From the NCBI GenBank assembly GCA_029204225.1, contig CM055102.1, positions 25,017,390 to 25,081,389 of the forward strand: a DNA stretch of 64,000 nt, in the 5' to 3' direction. The DNA is from Diphasiastrum complanatum (Eukaryota > Streptophyta > Lycopodiopsida > Lycopodiales > Lycopodiaceae). Positions within the stretch are counted from its first letter, which is position 1. Each line of letters starts with the position of its first letter. A model generated the notes under the pieces. The model worked only from the letters and a program-made list of their open reading frames with translations, did not search any database and was not told the origin of the DNA. This document shows positions 12,293 through 22,643 of the stretch, piece by piece. Made by a program: the position numbers and the translations under genes.

Positions 12293-13036
12293 CTACCTAA
12301 GGTTACCATGCATTTTGATCCATTTGAGTGAAAACTATTCATCAATCTTGAGCTAGAAATTGTCAAGGCCCATTTTCCTAGCTATCTTGTTCAATTTTGG
12401 ATCAAAAGATATCAAAAGGACATTGATTGGGTCTGACCTGGTACTGTACGGAATCAGGTGCTCAGACACGTGTGAGGAACATCCAATTTCAGTTTGGAGT
12501 TCTCTTTCATGTTTGATCCAAAAATCTTGCTAGATAGCTTGTTTTGAAGCTATTTTTGTCTAGTTTCTGATGCAATCAATTTCATTCCATTTGGTTGAGC
12601 CAATCAAAAGCTATAAGCTTTTGAAGAGGTTTAGGTAGGGCACCTAGACCTGGGTGGACACATTTGGTTTGGTCAAGAGATTGCCTGTTTGATCCAAAAT
12701 CACAGTTGAATGCTTACCAATCTCATCTATATGTGATCTAGGCATTGTTTTGAGATCTTAGCCATTTTGTTTCATGCAATATCATTGTATTTGAGTCAAA
12801 TTTGGTTTCTTAGTGTATTTCACACGTGCTAAGAGTGTTTGATCCTAACTTTGCCCATACTCCATCATTTGATGTGAAGTAGATCTAGTTTTGGAGAGAT
12901 TGAGATAGCTAGTGAGAATTATCTCACAGTTTGTTGCAAGATCTTGCATAGGAGATGGTAGCACACCGTTATTGGATCCTATAGTGAGAGAGAAACAACA
13001 TTTTTTGGTCATCACTTTTATTTATCTCCACTTTAC

Positions 13037-14104
13037 ATGACTTCAATGAGTTCATACTTGTTGCAACCAAGTGAGAGATTGTCTACTTCCAATTATTCAA
13101 TATGGAAGTTGAGGATGGAGTCCATCTTGATACTCCAAGATGTGATGGACATTGTACTTGGGAGTGAGGAGGAGCCTCAAGTCCTTCAAGAAGTTCAAAA
13201 ATACAAGAAGAGAGCTAGGATGGCTCTCCACTACATTAAGATGAATGTCTCTAATGAGATATTGAGGGAGATTGGTGATTGTTCTACATCCAAGGAAGCT
13301 TGGGATTGTCTCAAGTCCATCTATGAGGCTAAGAACACCTTTAAGATCCTCACTCTTAGAAATCAAATCTTCAAAAGTAGTCAAAAGAGTGATGAGAGTG
13401 CATCTAATTATGTTTTAAGAGTCAAGGATATTCATAGGGAGCTTGCATGTATTGGTGACTCAATCAATCAAAGTGAGCTAGTCCAAGTCATTCTCAATGG
13501 CTTGAGAGATGAATATGACAACCTTGTCCAATCCTATGCCATTAAGGAGGAGCTACCAAGTTTGGAGGCCCTTCAAAGTGTGCTTATTTCTGAAGAATCA
13601 AGACAAGAGTACAAACTCTTGAGGATGGACAAGCTATCACTCAATCATGATGATGGCAAAGCTCTACTTGCCAAGCACAAAGAGAGGAGTAAGAAGCAGC
13701 ACCATCACTTCTCTTATGACAAAGCTAAAAACCAAGATGAAGAGGAGGAGGAGGATACCTCTCATGCATCTACTTCAAATCTCAAGAAGAAGAAGATCAA
13801 GTGCTTTTATTGTGGCAAGAAAGGCCATTATGCCACCAATTGCTTCAAGAAGAAGAATCAACTCAATCAAGCCAACATCACCAATGAGAAAGAAGACTAT
13901 ATTGCAAGTGATGGAGAAGGATCTCTTATGGCATCAAGCTTCTCCTCATCCACTTCAACAAGAATGACTCATGGTATATTGATAGTGGAGCATCTTCACA
14001 TATGTGTGGTTCCAAGCACTTTTTTTCATCTATTTTGCCTTATGATGGAGTCAAGAAGACCATATACTTTGCAAGTAAGCATGAGTGCAATATTGAAGGA
14101 GTAG
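13037..14104 (+). CDS. Copia gag polyprotein with zinc knuckle
   Basis: A 355-codon frame. The start ATG at 13037 is preceded by about 750 bp of leader after the primer-binding site. Residues about 15-200 match the UBN2/retrotransposon gag fold of copia elements, including YSIWKLRMESIL near the N-terminus, CLKSIYEAKNTF-like sequence near residue 95 and an AYAIKEELPSLEALQSVLISEE-type helix near residue 170. A basic, acidic-patch linker leads to a complete CCHC knuckle, CFYCGKKGHYATNC, near residues 255-268, the nucleic-acid-binding part of the capsid. True gag coding ends near 13960, where the protease continues in another frame; the last roughly 45 codons are read-through. The frame is intact, so the capsid protein could still be made. 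Confidence 0.88.
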   Translation: MTSMSSYLLQPSERLSTSNYSIWKLRMESILILQDVMDIVLGSEEEPQVLQEVQKYKKRARMALHYIKMNVSNEILREIGDCSTSKEAWDCLKSIYEAKNTFKILTLRNQIFKSSQKSDESASNYVLRVKDIHRELACIGDSINQSELVQVILNGLRDEYDNLVQSYAIKEELPSLEALQSVLISEESRQEYKLLRMDKLSLNHDDGKALLAKHKERSKKQHHHFSYDKAKNQDEEEEEDTSHASTSNLKKKKIKCFYCGKKGHYATNCFKKKNQLNQANITNEKEDYIASDGEGSLMASSFSSSTSTRMTHGILIVEHLHICVVPSTFFHLFCLMMESRRPYTLQVSMSAILKE

Positions 14105-14580
14105 GGATTATTCCCTTGAAGCTTGCATCTTCTAAAGATCTCTTTCTCAACAATGTTCTTTTTGTCCCAAAGCTTACAAAGAACATCTTAAGTGTTGGCC
14201 AACTTCTTGATAGTGGCTTTGATGTCAATTTCAATATTGACAATTGTGTGATCAAGAAGGATGGTGAGATCCTTGCATATGGATCAAGATTTGAAGGCAT
14301 CTACAAATTGGATCCAAGTGAGAGTGCAAACTCTCTTGATGTTTCTTATATGTCCAATATTTCAAAGGAGGATGATCACACAAGATGCACATATCTTCTC
14401 TCTTCAAGTATTATGGTGTATGATTATTCCTTATTATTCAAAGCATATGTTGAGAAGAAATTCTCATTGAAGATCAAAACCTTGAGGAGTATTGGAGCTC
14501 TTGAAGGAATAGCACCATATGAAGTTTTAATCAAGATGAAGCCTAAGGTTGATCACCTTAGTGAACTTGGTAGTGCTTGA
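13965..14580 (+). CDS. Copia protease / GAG-pre-integrase region, frame-shifted from gag
   Basis: This frame starts inside the gag ORF without its own start codon near the motif. It reads S-W-Y-I-D-S-G-A-S-S-H, the copia protease active site, at about 13970-14002, followed by LFVPKLTKNILSVGQL near 14158-14205 and the usual 'DGEILAYG' region. From about 14440 the sequence jumps to short integrase-like phrases (AYVEKKFSLKIKTLRS and APYEVLIKMKPKVDHL), so most of the integrase core is deleted. It ends with TGA at 14578. Expression would need a frameshift near 13960 or the shift may simply be a mutation. Confidence 0.75.
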
Positions 14581-14595
14581 TTTGCACATATTCCC

Positions 14596-15234
14596 TTGGA
14601 AACAAGAAGGAAGGATGATCCAAGCTCATGGATCATGATTGGATACTCATCCATCAAGGAGTCCTTTAGTGTCTTTACACTCTCTATTTCAAAAGTGATT
14701 GTGAATAGAGATGTCACATTGCATAAAGATTCAATCTTGGAAGTGGCCGAGATCAAGGCTTCTCAAGAAGCATCACAAGTTATCTTTTTTGAAGGTATTC
14801 AAGTTATGATGGGGCCAATATGTGAGGAGGAGTTTCTTCTTCATATGATTTCAAGAAGATCTTCAAGATGCATGGCCAAGTCTTTATGGCTCATCTTACA
14901 TGGCAAAGAGGGGCATCTTTCATGTTGTATCTACTACAACACATTCATATATGCTTCTCTTCTTTTGCTAGAAATGCTATCTTGCTTCATTGAATTTTTT
15001 GGATCTCAAAGTTCAAGAAAAGCTATACTAGTTTTGTATGATGCTTATGGTATGGACATGTTTCTTGTCATTATTGACTTAGATGTGTTCTCAATACTTT
15101 TTGAAAGCAAGATATTGTATTGTCAAAAGTATGCTCTTGATTCTAGTAAGAACAAGATTAAGCTTGGTACTCACTTTTTTGAAAATCATGTTTTCACATG
15201 TTTTGAGGCAAATTGTAAACTCCTCTTGAGATAA
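14596..15234 (+). CDS. Chimeric pol-derived ORF of unknown function
   Basis: A 212-codon frame 16 bp after the previous one. Its first roughly 55 codons read like the copia integrase C-terminal region (DDPSSWIMIGYSS, then VIVNRDVTLHKD), where full elements have a GY-S---Y--F...SRDV-F pattern. The remaining codons are hydrophobic-rich and do not show the conserved RT motifs (no YVDD). Near the end, KIKLGTHFFENHV is loosely like the RNase H tail of copia (KHI---HFIRD-V). It looks like a mosaic of small pol pieces that has stayed open. ATG at 14596 is internal to the original pol frame. Confidence 0.5.
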   Translation: METRRKDDPSSWIMIGYSSIKESFSVFTLSISKVIVNRDVTLHKDSILEVAEIKASQEASQVIFFEGIQVMMGPICEEEFLLHMISRRSSRCMAKSLWLILHGKEGHLSCCIYYNTFIYASLLLLEMLSCFIEFFGSQSSRKAILVLYDAYGMDMFLVIIDLDVFSILFESKILYCQKYALDSSKNKIKLGTHFFENHVFTCFEANCKLLLR

Positions 15235-15249
15235 AGTGAAGCATCCAAA

Positions 15250-15612
15250 GTGGACACTTACATCCTTGAGAGAGTAACTAGCCTAAAAAAGATCAAGATA
15301 GTCTTTGATATCAAGATTAGATCCATTATGGATATAGTTCATTATATGTGGACTAGTCAAGCTAGAAAGCATAATTTTGATAATCATCATTGTTTCACAT
15401 CTTATGATCTTGATATCCATGATCCTTATGAGGCTTGGAAGCCTCAGATTTCTCTATTTATGGTGCATCCATCATGTAAGTGGAACTTTCAAATCAAAGA
15501 TCATCATCAAGCATGGAGGAAGCCCATGATCATAGTGGCATATTGGTGGAGCACTCTTCAAAGGCATTGGCAAGAGATCTCTACCAAAGAGATCTTATCA
15601 TGGATATGGTGA
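15250..15612 (+). CDS. Second chimeric internal ORF
   Basis: A 120-codon frame, His- and Trp-rich, with no recognisable domain, lying 15 bp after the 14596-15234 frame and before the purine tract of the 3' LTR. It occupies the place where the RNase H end is expected in a complete copia element. No start context beyond the in-frame ATG is visible. It may be a chance frame within rearranged pol sequence. Confidence 0.3.
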   Translation: MDTYILERVTSLKKIKIVFDIKIRSIMDIVHYMWTSQARKHNFDNHHCFTSYDLDIHDPYEAWKPQISLFMVHPSCKWNFQIKDHHQAWRKPMIIVAYWWSTLQRHWQEISTKEILSWIW

Positions 15613-15727
15613 GGGTGCTGCTATGATGGATCCCTTGGCTGATCTCCACTTCTTATGCATACCAAAGGATCCACTCAAAAAGATTCACAAACTTCTCAAG
15701 TGATCTAGTACCTTTCCAAGCTATTTT

Positions 15728-15738
15728 TTGAGGAGGAG
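15728..15738 (+). other. Polypurine tract
   Basis: TTGAGGAGGAG immediately precedes the TGTGAG start of the 3' LTR, as required for plus-strand priming. Confidence 0.85.
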
Positions 15739-16532
15739 TGTGAGAAATTGGCAAAAATCTAGCTTGTTATTTTTTATGATAGAAGTTTGTAAGTGAATCT
15801 CACATGTGTGGAGGATGTTCCCACGTGTGGAGAATTGTAAAGTAAATCAAAATGTTTGATATAGGGGTATCATAGAATTTCATAGTCAAGCATTTAGGTG
15901 TAGGATGTTAATAGGGTCAAATTTGGCATAGATGGCAAATTATCCATTTCCACTTGTAATGCCACTATTGATCCAAAATAGAGTAGGAGGCCAAACTTGT
16001 TCCAATTAGAGTGTAGACAAGTGTAATGATTTTGTTTGATGAAGTTTAAGAGGTCCAATAGGTTTTAGAGGTGGAACCATGTGTGGTCCAATAGGAATTT
16101 GAGGTGTTCTTGAATATAGTCCAATAGAATTTAGAGGTGCATGGATCAATGGTCCAATAGGATTAAGAGGTGGCAAAGTGTGATCCAATCATAGTTAAGC
16201 ATAGTGGTAGCTCATGAATCTACTAGTATTATTGTACTCCTCATTTTGGATCCAATTGATTTTGAGATTGAGTGGATTTTGAGTGTCATTGAATTTCTTG
16301 CTTTCTCTCTCTACCCGAGGAGAGCGGCTTGTTTTTACTTAGAATACTTTTGAAACACTTCCCACATGTGTGAGTGAGAGTTGGAAGTGATCAAATGCAT
16401 GTAGTAGTGTGCTTTTGCCATAGGATCTAAGATTGATCTTGAATCTCAATCTAGTCTTGATCTTGGTGCATCTACACACCTTCGGAGATCACAAGTACAG
16501 GTTGTGAACAATCCACACGTGTAAAATCAACA
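15739..16532 (+). repeat. 3' LTR
   Basis: 794 bp, TGTGAG...TCAACA, colinear with the 5' LTR apart from single-base differences and the loss of one 31-bp block. It is followed directly by the CAACT target duplication. Confidence 0.93.
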
Positions 16533-16689
16533 CAACTTTCTATTACAAATAAGATTGTGTAGTTGGTGTCAAGTTTTATCAAGAGTTGGATGCAATCGTT
16601 TTTATTAAAAATAAAAATAAAATAAAAACTTCACATTAAGCTTTCAATTCATGCAAATTTGAACAAGAAAAAGATAGTGTTGGGAGCTG

Positions 16690-18939
16690 GTACCACTAGA
16701 GCCCTGTGGATTGGTTGGTGCTAGAGCTCCTTGCCCTGGGCTTTGGCCTTGAAATGACGAGCCTTGAGCAGCAGATGGAGGCTGTTGGAATCTTGCGCCA
16801 TCTCCACCATCTGATCCATCAAAGTGGTGTCCGAGGTTATGGAGTTATGAAGCTAATGGAAGGAGTGCACTTTATGAAGTCTTGTTCAGTTATAAGCCTA
16901 AGCTTGTATAGGCGTTCACTGGATAGCTGCCTTTATAGCCTTTCTTCCAGGGTGGCGATTTGCTAGTTAAGAGCCTCGACGGAAGCAGTGTATGATTGTT
17001 GTAGTTTAGTGTGTTGCTCCGTCGTGGCTTTAAACTTTTGGGCCAACGTTTTGATAGGCCACCACTGGAATTGGAGTTCCCTCGGGATTAGCTGGTGGTG
17101 TGAAATCATTGAAATCCACCAATTCCAATTGTTTCTTCATAGCAGAATGTGCAGCTTGTGTGTCCCTTTCGGCTGTAAGGTTGTCTATGATGGTTTGCAT
17201 GTTGGAGATCTTCAATTGGAGCTGGATCTGGAGGTGGCTGAACATTTCTTGCCGTTGCTGATTATATGTGGTGAGGTTCTAAATTTGCTGCTGCTGTTGC
17301 TTGCTTTCCGCCTCCAACCTTGCTTTTTCCTTCTGAAGATCCGCCATAGCGCCATCATCAAATTGTCTCATGGTGTATTGTCCCCCTAGGGTGCCGAATA
17401 AATTATATTGGAGCTCATTCACCAACCATGCCACTTTTTGGGCTGCGAGGGGTAACTGCTCCCAAGGGCCAATGTCAAGGAGAGTGCGGGTATAGTTAGG
17501 ATATGGCATCAGATTGAATGGGAGAAAATCTAGAATTGGCGAAGAGCTTGGATTTTGAAAAAAGACATGGGGTGGTGATTGAGGGATGAGAGGGGATGTT
17601 GGTGGGGTTGATTGTTTTATGAGATGTGGTGAATGTGATGGTGACAAAATGCGTGTGGGAGATGTGTGGATCGGAGGAGTCGTGATGGCGGTGGATGTAG
17701 TCTGTGTTAATAACTGCAAAGAAAAATCATCTACATTGACTGCAGAGTCAAGTAGGGTGGAAGATTGTATAGGTGAGGGCTTTGGTGGAATTGTGGAATC
17801 AAAGCCCATGTTGAGTGTGAATGAGGGGGTGGATGCGGTGGTAAATGGTGGGGGTGGTGGTGGAAGAGTAGTTGTGATAGTAGGTAAGAAAATTGGAGCT
17901 GTGGAAGATGGCTGAGTGGACAGAACCATGCCCATGGAACCAGAACCGAAAGCGTCTGCATTGAGTGAACTGCCTGCTGCTGCTACTGCTTGTCGGTGTT
18001 GTTGGGCCTGGTGGAGTAAGGCCTCCTACTGTACTAGGACGTCCTTTGGGACTTGAGAGGGTTTTAAGCTCTCGCCAGATTTAGCATACTCTGCCCCTAT
18101 ATCACTGATAAGATATCAGGGGAGATGGTGTCGTCCGTGCTAATTGCCTTCTCTTTCTGCCTCTTTGTGGGTGGTGCTGGTGAAACAGGTTCTGCTGTCG
18201 GTTGTAGGGTGGCTTGCTTTCTGGTGCTCGGATAGACATCGTTGAGCTCTTTGATAGCAGCGTCTGCTCGATGACCCAATTGTTTGGTGACCAATATGTG
18301 GAGGAGATATCCACATTTGGTGGTTGGTTTCCTGGCTTTTAAGGCCCCGCATAACTTATCTGATACCTTTTTTGCCCACTTGTAGTTGTAAGTGGGATCA
18401 TCCATGGTGAGGGTCAAGGAGAAGAGATCACTCGGTGGGATGTGATCCATTTTCACTATATGGACCTCGACCATAGTGACTAGGATTTTTTATGCAGCCG
18501 AAGATGGAAATCTGTGAGAAGACGAATAGCTATCCTGTCGTTGATTTGGGCAATGGTTTTTCCATCCTCCGTCAGAAACTTGGTGAAATATTTGGCATCA
18601 TAACTAGTACCCTTGCCATGGATCGTCTCTCCTGGATTAGTAAATCCAATACTCTGGAGGTGCTCGGGAGAGATGTTGATGAGGGTATAATTGCCACTCT
18701 TAGATGTGATTTTTGAATGTTTGGAACTCATCTGAATAGGTTGAGTAGGTAGCTCAAATTAAACTCTCGTTCTGTTGATCAAGGAAGTAAGTCAGATCAA
18801 AGCCAAGCTTCATAAGAATATCCTTGTCCTGGATAAGTTGCTCAGCATAATTTTTGATAGAAATCATGAAAATGTCCCATTAATAGGGTTTAGGGGCCGT
18901 ACAACGATGGAGAAAGAGCGATGAGTCGCGAGAGGTCAT
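16690..18939 (-). pseudogene. Broken gene of unknown family, about 740 codons
   Basis: Read on the minus strand from ATG at 18939, one protein can be followed through several breaks. First comes an N-terminal part (MTSRDSSLFLHRC..., one stop, then 'YAEQLIQDKDILMKLGFDL'). A globular part follows with 'LINISPEHLQSIGF' and 'AQINDRIAIRLLTDF' (18480-18731). After a 1-base shift in an A run near 18480 the next part contains 'VEVHIVKMDHIPPSDLFSL' (18097-18474). Then come a Pro/Ser/Thr-rich linker (17550-17935), a predicted coiled coil rich in Gln/Glu (17030-17350), and a Gly/Gln/Ser-rich tail to about 16690. At least three stops and three shifts make it a pseudogene. I do not recognise the family. 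It sits downstream of gypsy RT-RNase H on the same strand but has its own TATA box, so it may be a host gene or a gag-like ORF of another element. Confidence 0.55.
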
Positions 18940-19048
18940 GATAGCAGTGATTCTAGATTGCTCGAGAAGTTTTGACAATTCCAAAAAAATTCAGCATGAA
19001 CTTGGTAGCAGAAATCTAGAATGAATTCGTGGAGAGAATGGGGGAGGC

Positions 19049-19058
19049 CTATATATAG
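19049..19058 (-). promoter_or_regulatory. TATA box for the unknown minus-strand gene
   Basis: CTATATATAG, about 110 bp upstream of the ATG at 18939 on the minus strand, followed by a C-rich stretch (GGCCTCCCCCATTCTC) typical of a plant transcription start region. Confidence 0.5.
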
Positions 19059-19462
19059 ACTTTTTTGGTCAAGAATTCACAACTTCACCCAAAAATTGTC
19101 CTCAGTGTCCAAGATTTCCTAGTGAGGTTCACAAATTTTGAGGCACTGTTCTGAGGGTCGGCAAATTCCTGTAAGTGATTTTTTTATACAAAAATGAGAA
19201 ATGGCTGGCAGTACAAAAATGGGTCTGATTAGAATTCGCGGAGATGACAGAGAAAAAGTGAAGATGATTTTGATGCTCAGCAAATTTGCTATGAATTCTG
19301 TCAGGGAGTATCTGATGCAATAAACTGATGTTTTTTATTTATGAAAAGTTTTTCTCTGAGACAGAATTTGTGGAAGTAAAAAATGAATCATGCATACTAA
19401 AAAAGTGATTGGGCAAATTCTATCTGAGGTGGGTGTGAGAAAAATGTTCTAAAAAGAATGAT

Positions 19463-20970
19463 TCATGTGGTTTTCTCAAGAAAAAAAATGATTGTATGCC
19501 TGATCTGATGATATCTTGATGTTGTGAGACAAGAAAACATGGCAAGAAATTGTTGAAATGGCAAGTAGGCAGGAAAGGATCCGTCAAGTGATACAACCAG
19601 TCGTGCAAGCCTTGTTGATGAGATATAGGAGTGCTTAATGATCAGTGAAGAAGGCAAAAACTTTTCCCAGAAGATAATGGTGAAACTTTTGAACCGCATA
19701 TACCATTGCCAAAGCTTCACGCTCATAGTGGTATAATTGACTTCATCGGGTATCAATTGTCTACTGAGAAATCGGATTGGATAATCCTTTTTGAATTCTC
19801 CCGGTTGGGTGAGCACTGCTCCAATGGCATACTTGGATGCATCGGTATGCACATGGAATTGTTTGGAGTAATCAGGAGCTCGGAGGATAGGTGCATTGGT
19901 AAGGGCTTCTTTGAGTTGATTGAATGTGACGCGTTGTTCATCAATCCATTTGGAGACAGCAACTACTGTGTAGATTAATCGTGCTTTATTAGTGAAGTCG
20001 AAAATAAAGCACCGATAGTAGCTGGCATGGCCAAGGAAAGAATACACTTCACAAATGGTACGTGGTTTCAGTAGATTTTGAATGACGACGATATTTTATG
20101 GGTCAGTTGCGCTGTCATTTTTTGAAATTATATGGCCTAACACAATACCGTGGGTTACCCAGATCTGGTATTTTTCAGGGTTCAGGGAGATGCCGAATCG
20201 TTGACATTGGATAAAAATTTTCTCAAGCATAGACAGATGTCGTGATTCTTCTGAATGTGCACCTAAATCATCCAAGTAAACTTCTAGGATGTCGCCCATC
20301 TGCTAAGAAAAGGCAGCTTGCATAACATGTTGGAAGGTCAGAGACCAAAGGGCATGACTTTCCAACAAAAGATTCCCCATTCTGTGGCAAATGCGATTTT
20401 ATGTTGATCTTCTTCAGCAATTTGGATCATATTATATCCGCTAAAGCCATCTAAAAAGGAGTAGGCCTCATCTCCTACTAGATTTTCTAGGATGGATTCT
20501 CCGAAAGCTAATGGAAAATGATCACGTTTTGTGACGGCATTAAGTTTATTAAAATCGACACAAATCCGGAGTTTTCCATTTTTCTTAGAAACGATGACAA
20601 TTGGGGAAACCCACTCAGTATGTTTGATTTCGTAGATAAATCCTACATCTAACAAGCATTGTAGTTCTTCTTTGATCTTGGCCTTATAGATCGGATTACA
20701 TCTATAGGGACGACTAGCAGTTGGCCTGGCACTCGGTTTAAGCGGAATACAATGCACAGCTACCTAGGTTGAGATGTCTTTCATGTCTTTATAGGACCAC
20801 GCAAAGACATGTCTATATTTTTGTAGGAGCTTTTCAAGCTGTCTGTGTTGCTCGCGACTGAGATGAGCCCCAACGCGGACAATATATCGTTACTTTCATG
20901 TGGCTTGCTCAAGGAAAGAGTGATGGTTCGAGCAGGGCCTTGCCAAGTCATTTTTTCAAGTCCCAAATCA
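19463..20970 (-). pseudogene. Ty3/gypsy RT-RNase H remnant
   Basis: Minus strand, in order: the lead-in (HVFAWSYKDM near 20770-20800 after a frameshift), then the RT start (IPLKPSARP...RPYRCNP near 20690-20750). Next are the KKNGKLRICVDFNKLN block near 20545-20590 and FSGYNMIQI near 20430. The catalytic V-Y-L-D-D lies near 20275, then GHIISKN near 20120, and the RNase H region with 'HVHTDASKYAIGAVLTQ' near 19820-19860. Stops and frame breaks occur at about 20300, 20095 and 20047. The usual integrase does not follow; after 19463 the strand leads into the promoter of the unknown gene. The Asp pair of YLDD is intact but the protein is not. Confidence 0.88.
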
Positions 20971-21700
20971 TGAATATGAGACTTATCTACTTGTTTTTAG
21001 TTTACCATTGTTTTATGCCTAAATTGCTTATGAAATTTACCTAAATCTGTAGCTAAAATTCATGATTTGTAGGCATCAATGTACCTCTAATTTTTTGATG
21101 ACTCCACCATTGAAAAAAATGAGCAAGAATTCATTCATCTTAGCAATAGAAAATAGTTGTCCCAACTAACCAAAAAATTGGTTTAAGTTACTAGCTAAAA
21201 GTTGTTGGGTTGTCTTTTGTTAGAATCATACAGCTTATATCTAGCCTCAAATGTTGGTCATAGTAGCTTTCAATCTAGAAGATTTAAGGAGCTTCAAAAT
21301 GTTAGAACACCTACGCACAATATGGAATAGACAAGTGAAAGTCCTCCCAACATTATGCCAAATGCTAAGAGTTAAAGTTCGTTTGAAACAAAATCACAAA
21401 TCAACACTGTAACGTTCATTTAGAAAACACTCTCCCACACCAAGCTCATATAGCAACTATCTTTAAAAAAAACAAAGTACATTGTACATATAGTTTCTTC
21501 TTTGGCAATCCATGCATGGCCTAGGTTGCTATTGGCAAGACGTGTTCCGGTCGACTTGTCGCATGGCGAGTCCAATTGGTCCTAATCCACTGATTGGACC
21601 CACAGCAGTTCTACTTTTATTCTAACTCTCTCCCTGAAAGTAGAATCTACTTTTTACACTCTTATATACATAGCATCAAAGTTAACAAACTTTAAGTACA
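20971..21700. other. No gene recognised
   Basis: AT-rich spacer between the gypsy RT start (minus) and the copia RT (plus). No protease or gag of the gypsy element is found here, so that element is 5'-truncated. Confidence 0.4.
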
Positions 21701-21704
21701 TAAA

Positions 21705-22643
21705 GTTTTCATCTAAGCTTGTCAAACTTTCTAAAACTTATGAAATTACAGATCCAGGAGAAGCAACAAAATGCCTTGGACTGGAAATAGGAAGAAATTG
21801 AATCAAAAGAAAAATGCATCTGAGTCAGTCAGAGTATGTTTAGAAAGTACTGAAGCAGTACCAAATGATAGATTGCAAAGACAAAGCCACACCAATGATA
21901 GCTGGAGCCATACTCACGAAACAAGATTGCCCGAATACAGATGAGGAGAGATAAAAAATAGAAGGTATACCCTACCAAAACCTGAGGTAGTCTGATGTAC
22001 CTCACAATCTATACCAGACCTGATTTAGCCTTATTTGTCTATGCTTTAAGACAATTCTCTTTGAATCCTGGCATGGCACATTGGCAAATGGGCAATATCT
22101 GAAGGGTGCCCAAAACATGGGATTAACCTACAAAGCAGATGAAGGCAAAGGATTTGAGCTCAACACTACAGTGATGCAAGTTGGGCGAGCTGCAAAGACA
22201 ACAACAAGTCCATGACAAGAGGATGTTCGATTGCGTGCGGAGCAGCAATCAGCTGGACGTGCAAGAAACAAACCTTGGTAGCTCAATCCTCATGTGAAGC
22301 TGAATATGTCGCAGCTTCAAAGATGGCGAACGAGGTAGTATGGTTGCAGGTGATGTTGGAAGCAGTTGGCATACGATAGAGAGAACCATGCATGATGATG
22401 ATGGATTCTCAAAGTGCCATATATCTGTCCAAGGATCATGTTTTTCATTCAAAGACAAAACATATACCTCTGAAGTGCCATCATATTCGAGACTTGATCT
22501 CAAAAGGAGAGCTCAAGGTTCAATATATAAAATCTGAAGACATGATTGCAGATTTGCTCACGAAGTTGCTCGACAAATCACTCTTCACAAGCAAAGGAAA
22601 GCAATCGGATTAAATGTACAAATTTGCAAGGTTTAAGAGAGAG
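21705..22643 (+). pseudogene. Copia RT end and RNase H (family A, copy 1)
   Basis: Plus-strand frames read ATKCLGLEIGRN near 21760, then 'DCKDKATPMIAGA' near 21870. Next come the RNase H run 'AISWTCKKQTLVAQSSCEAE' near 22242-22300, MMMDSQSAIYLSKDHVFHSK near 22395-22450 and HHIRDLISKGELKVQYIK to 22613. Several frameshifts break it. It ends in a purine tract (GTTTAAGAGAGAG) that leads straight into an LTR at 22644. Compared with the related copy at 51.8-53.9 kb, everything before the RT C-terminus is missing. Confidence 0.85.

Larger units (their letters stand above)
11456..16532 (+). mobile_element. Structurally complete LTR retrotransposon (copia-type, RT-less)
   Basis: A 5077-bp element bounded on both sides by the direct repeat CAACT (11451-11455 and 16533-16537), the expected 5-bp target duplication. 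LTRs are 11456-12280 (825 bp) and 15739-16532 (794 bp). The primer-binding site TGGTATCAGAGC follows the 5' LTR directly and a purine tract precedes the 3' LTR. Gag, protease and short integrase-like pieces identify it as Ty1/copia, but no reverse transcriptase core is present. In the first 290 bp I count about 8 differences between the LTRs (about 3%), so insertion is fairly recent. It must have relied on proteins from elsewhere, or lost pol after insertion. Confidence 0.93.

Noticed and set aside
17586-17915. Plus-strand 109-codon Gly/Val-rich frame
   Set aside because: It is the shadow of the Pro/Ser/Thr-rich linker of the minus-strand unknown gene.
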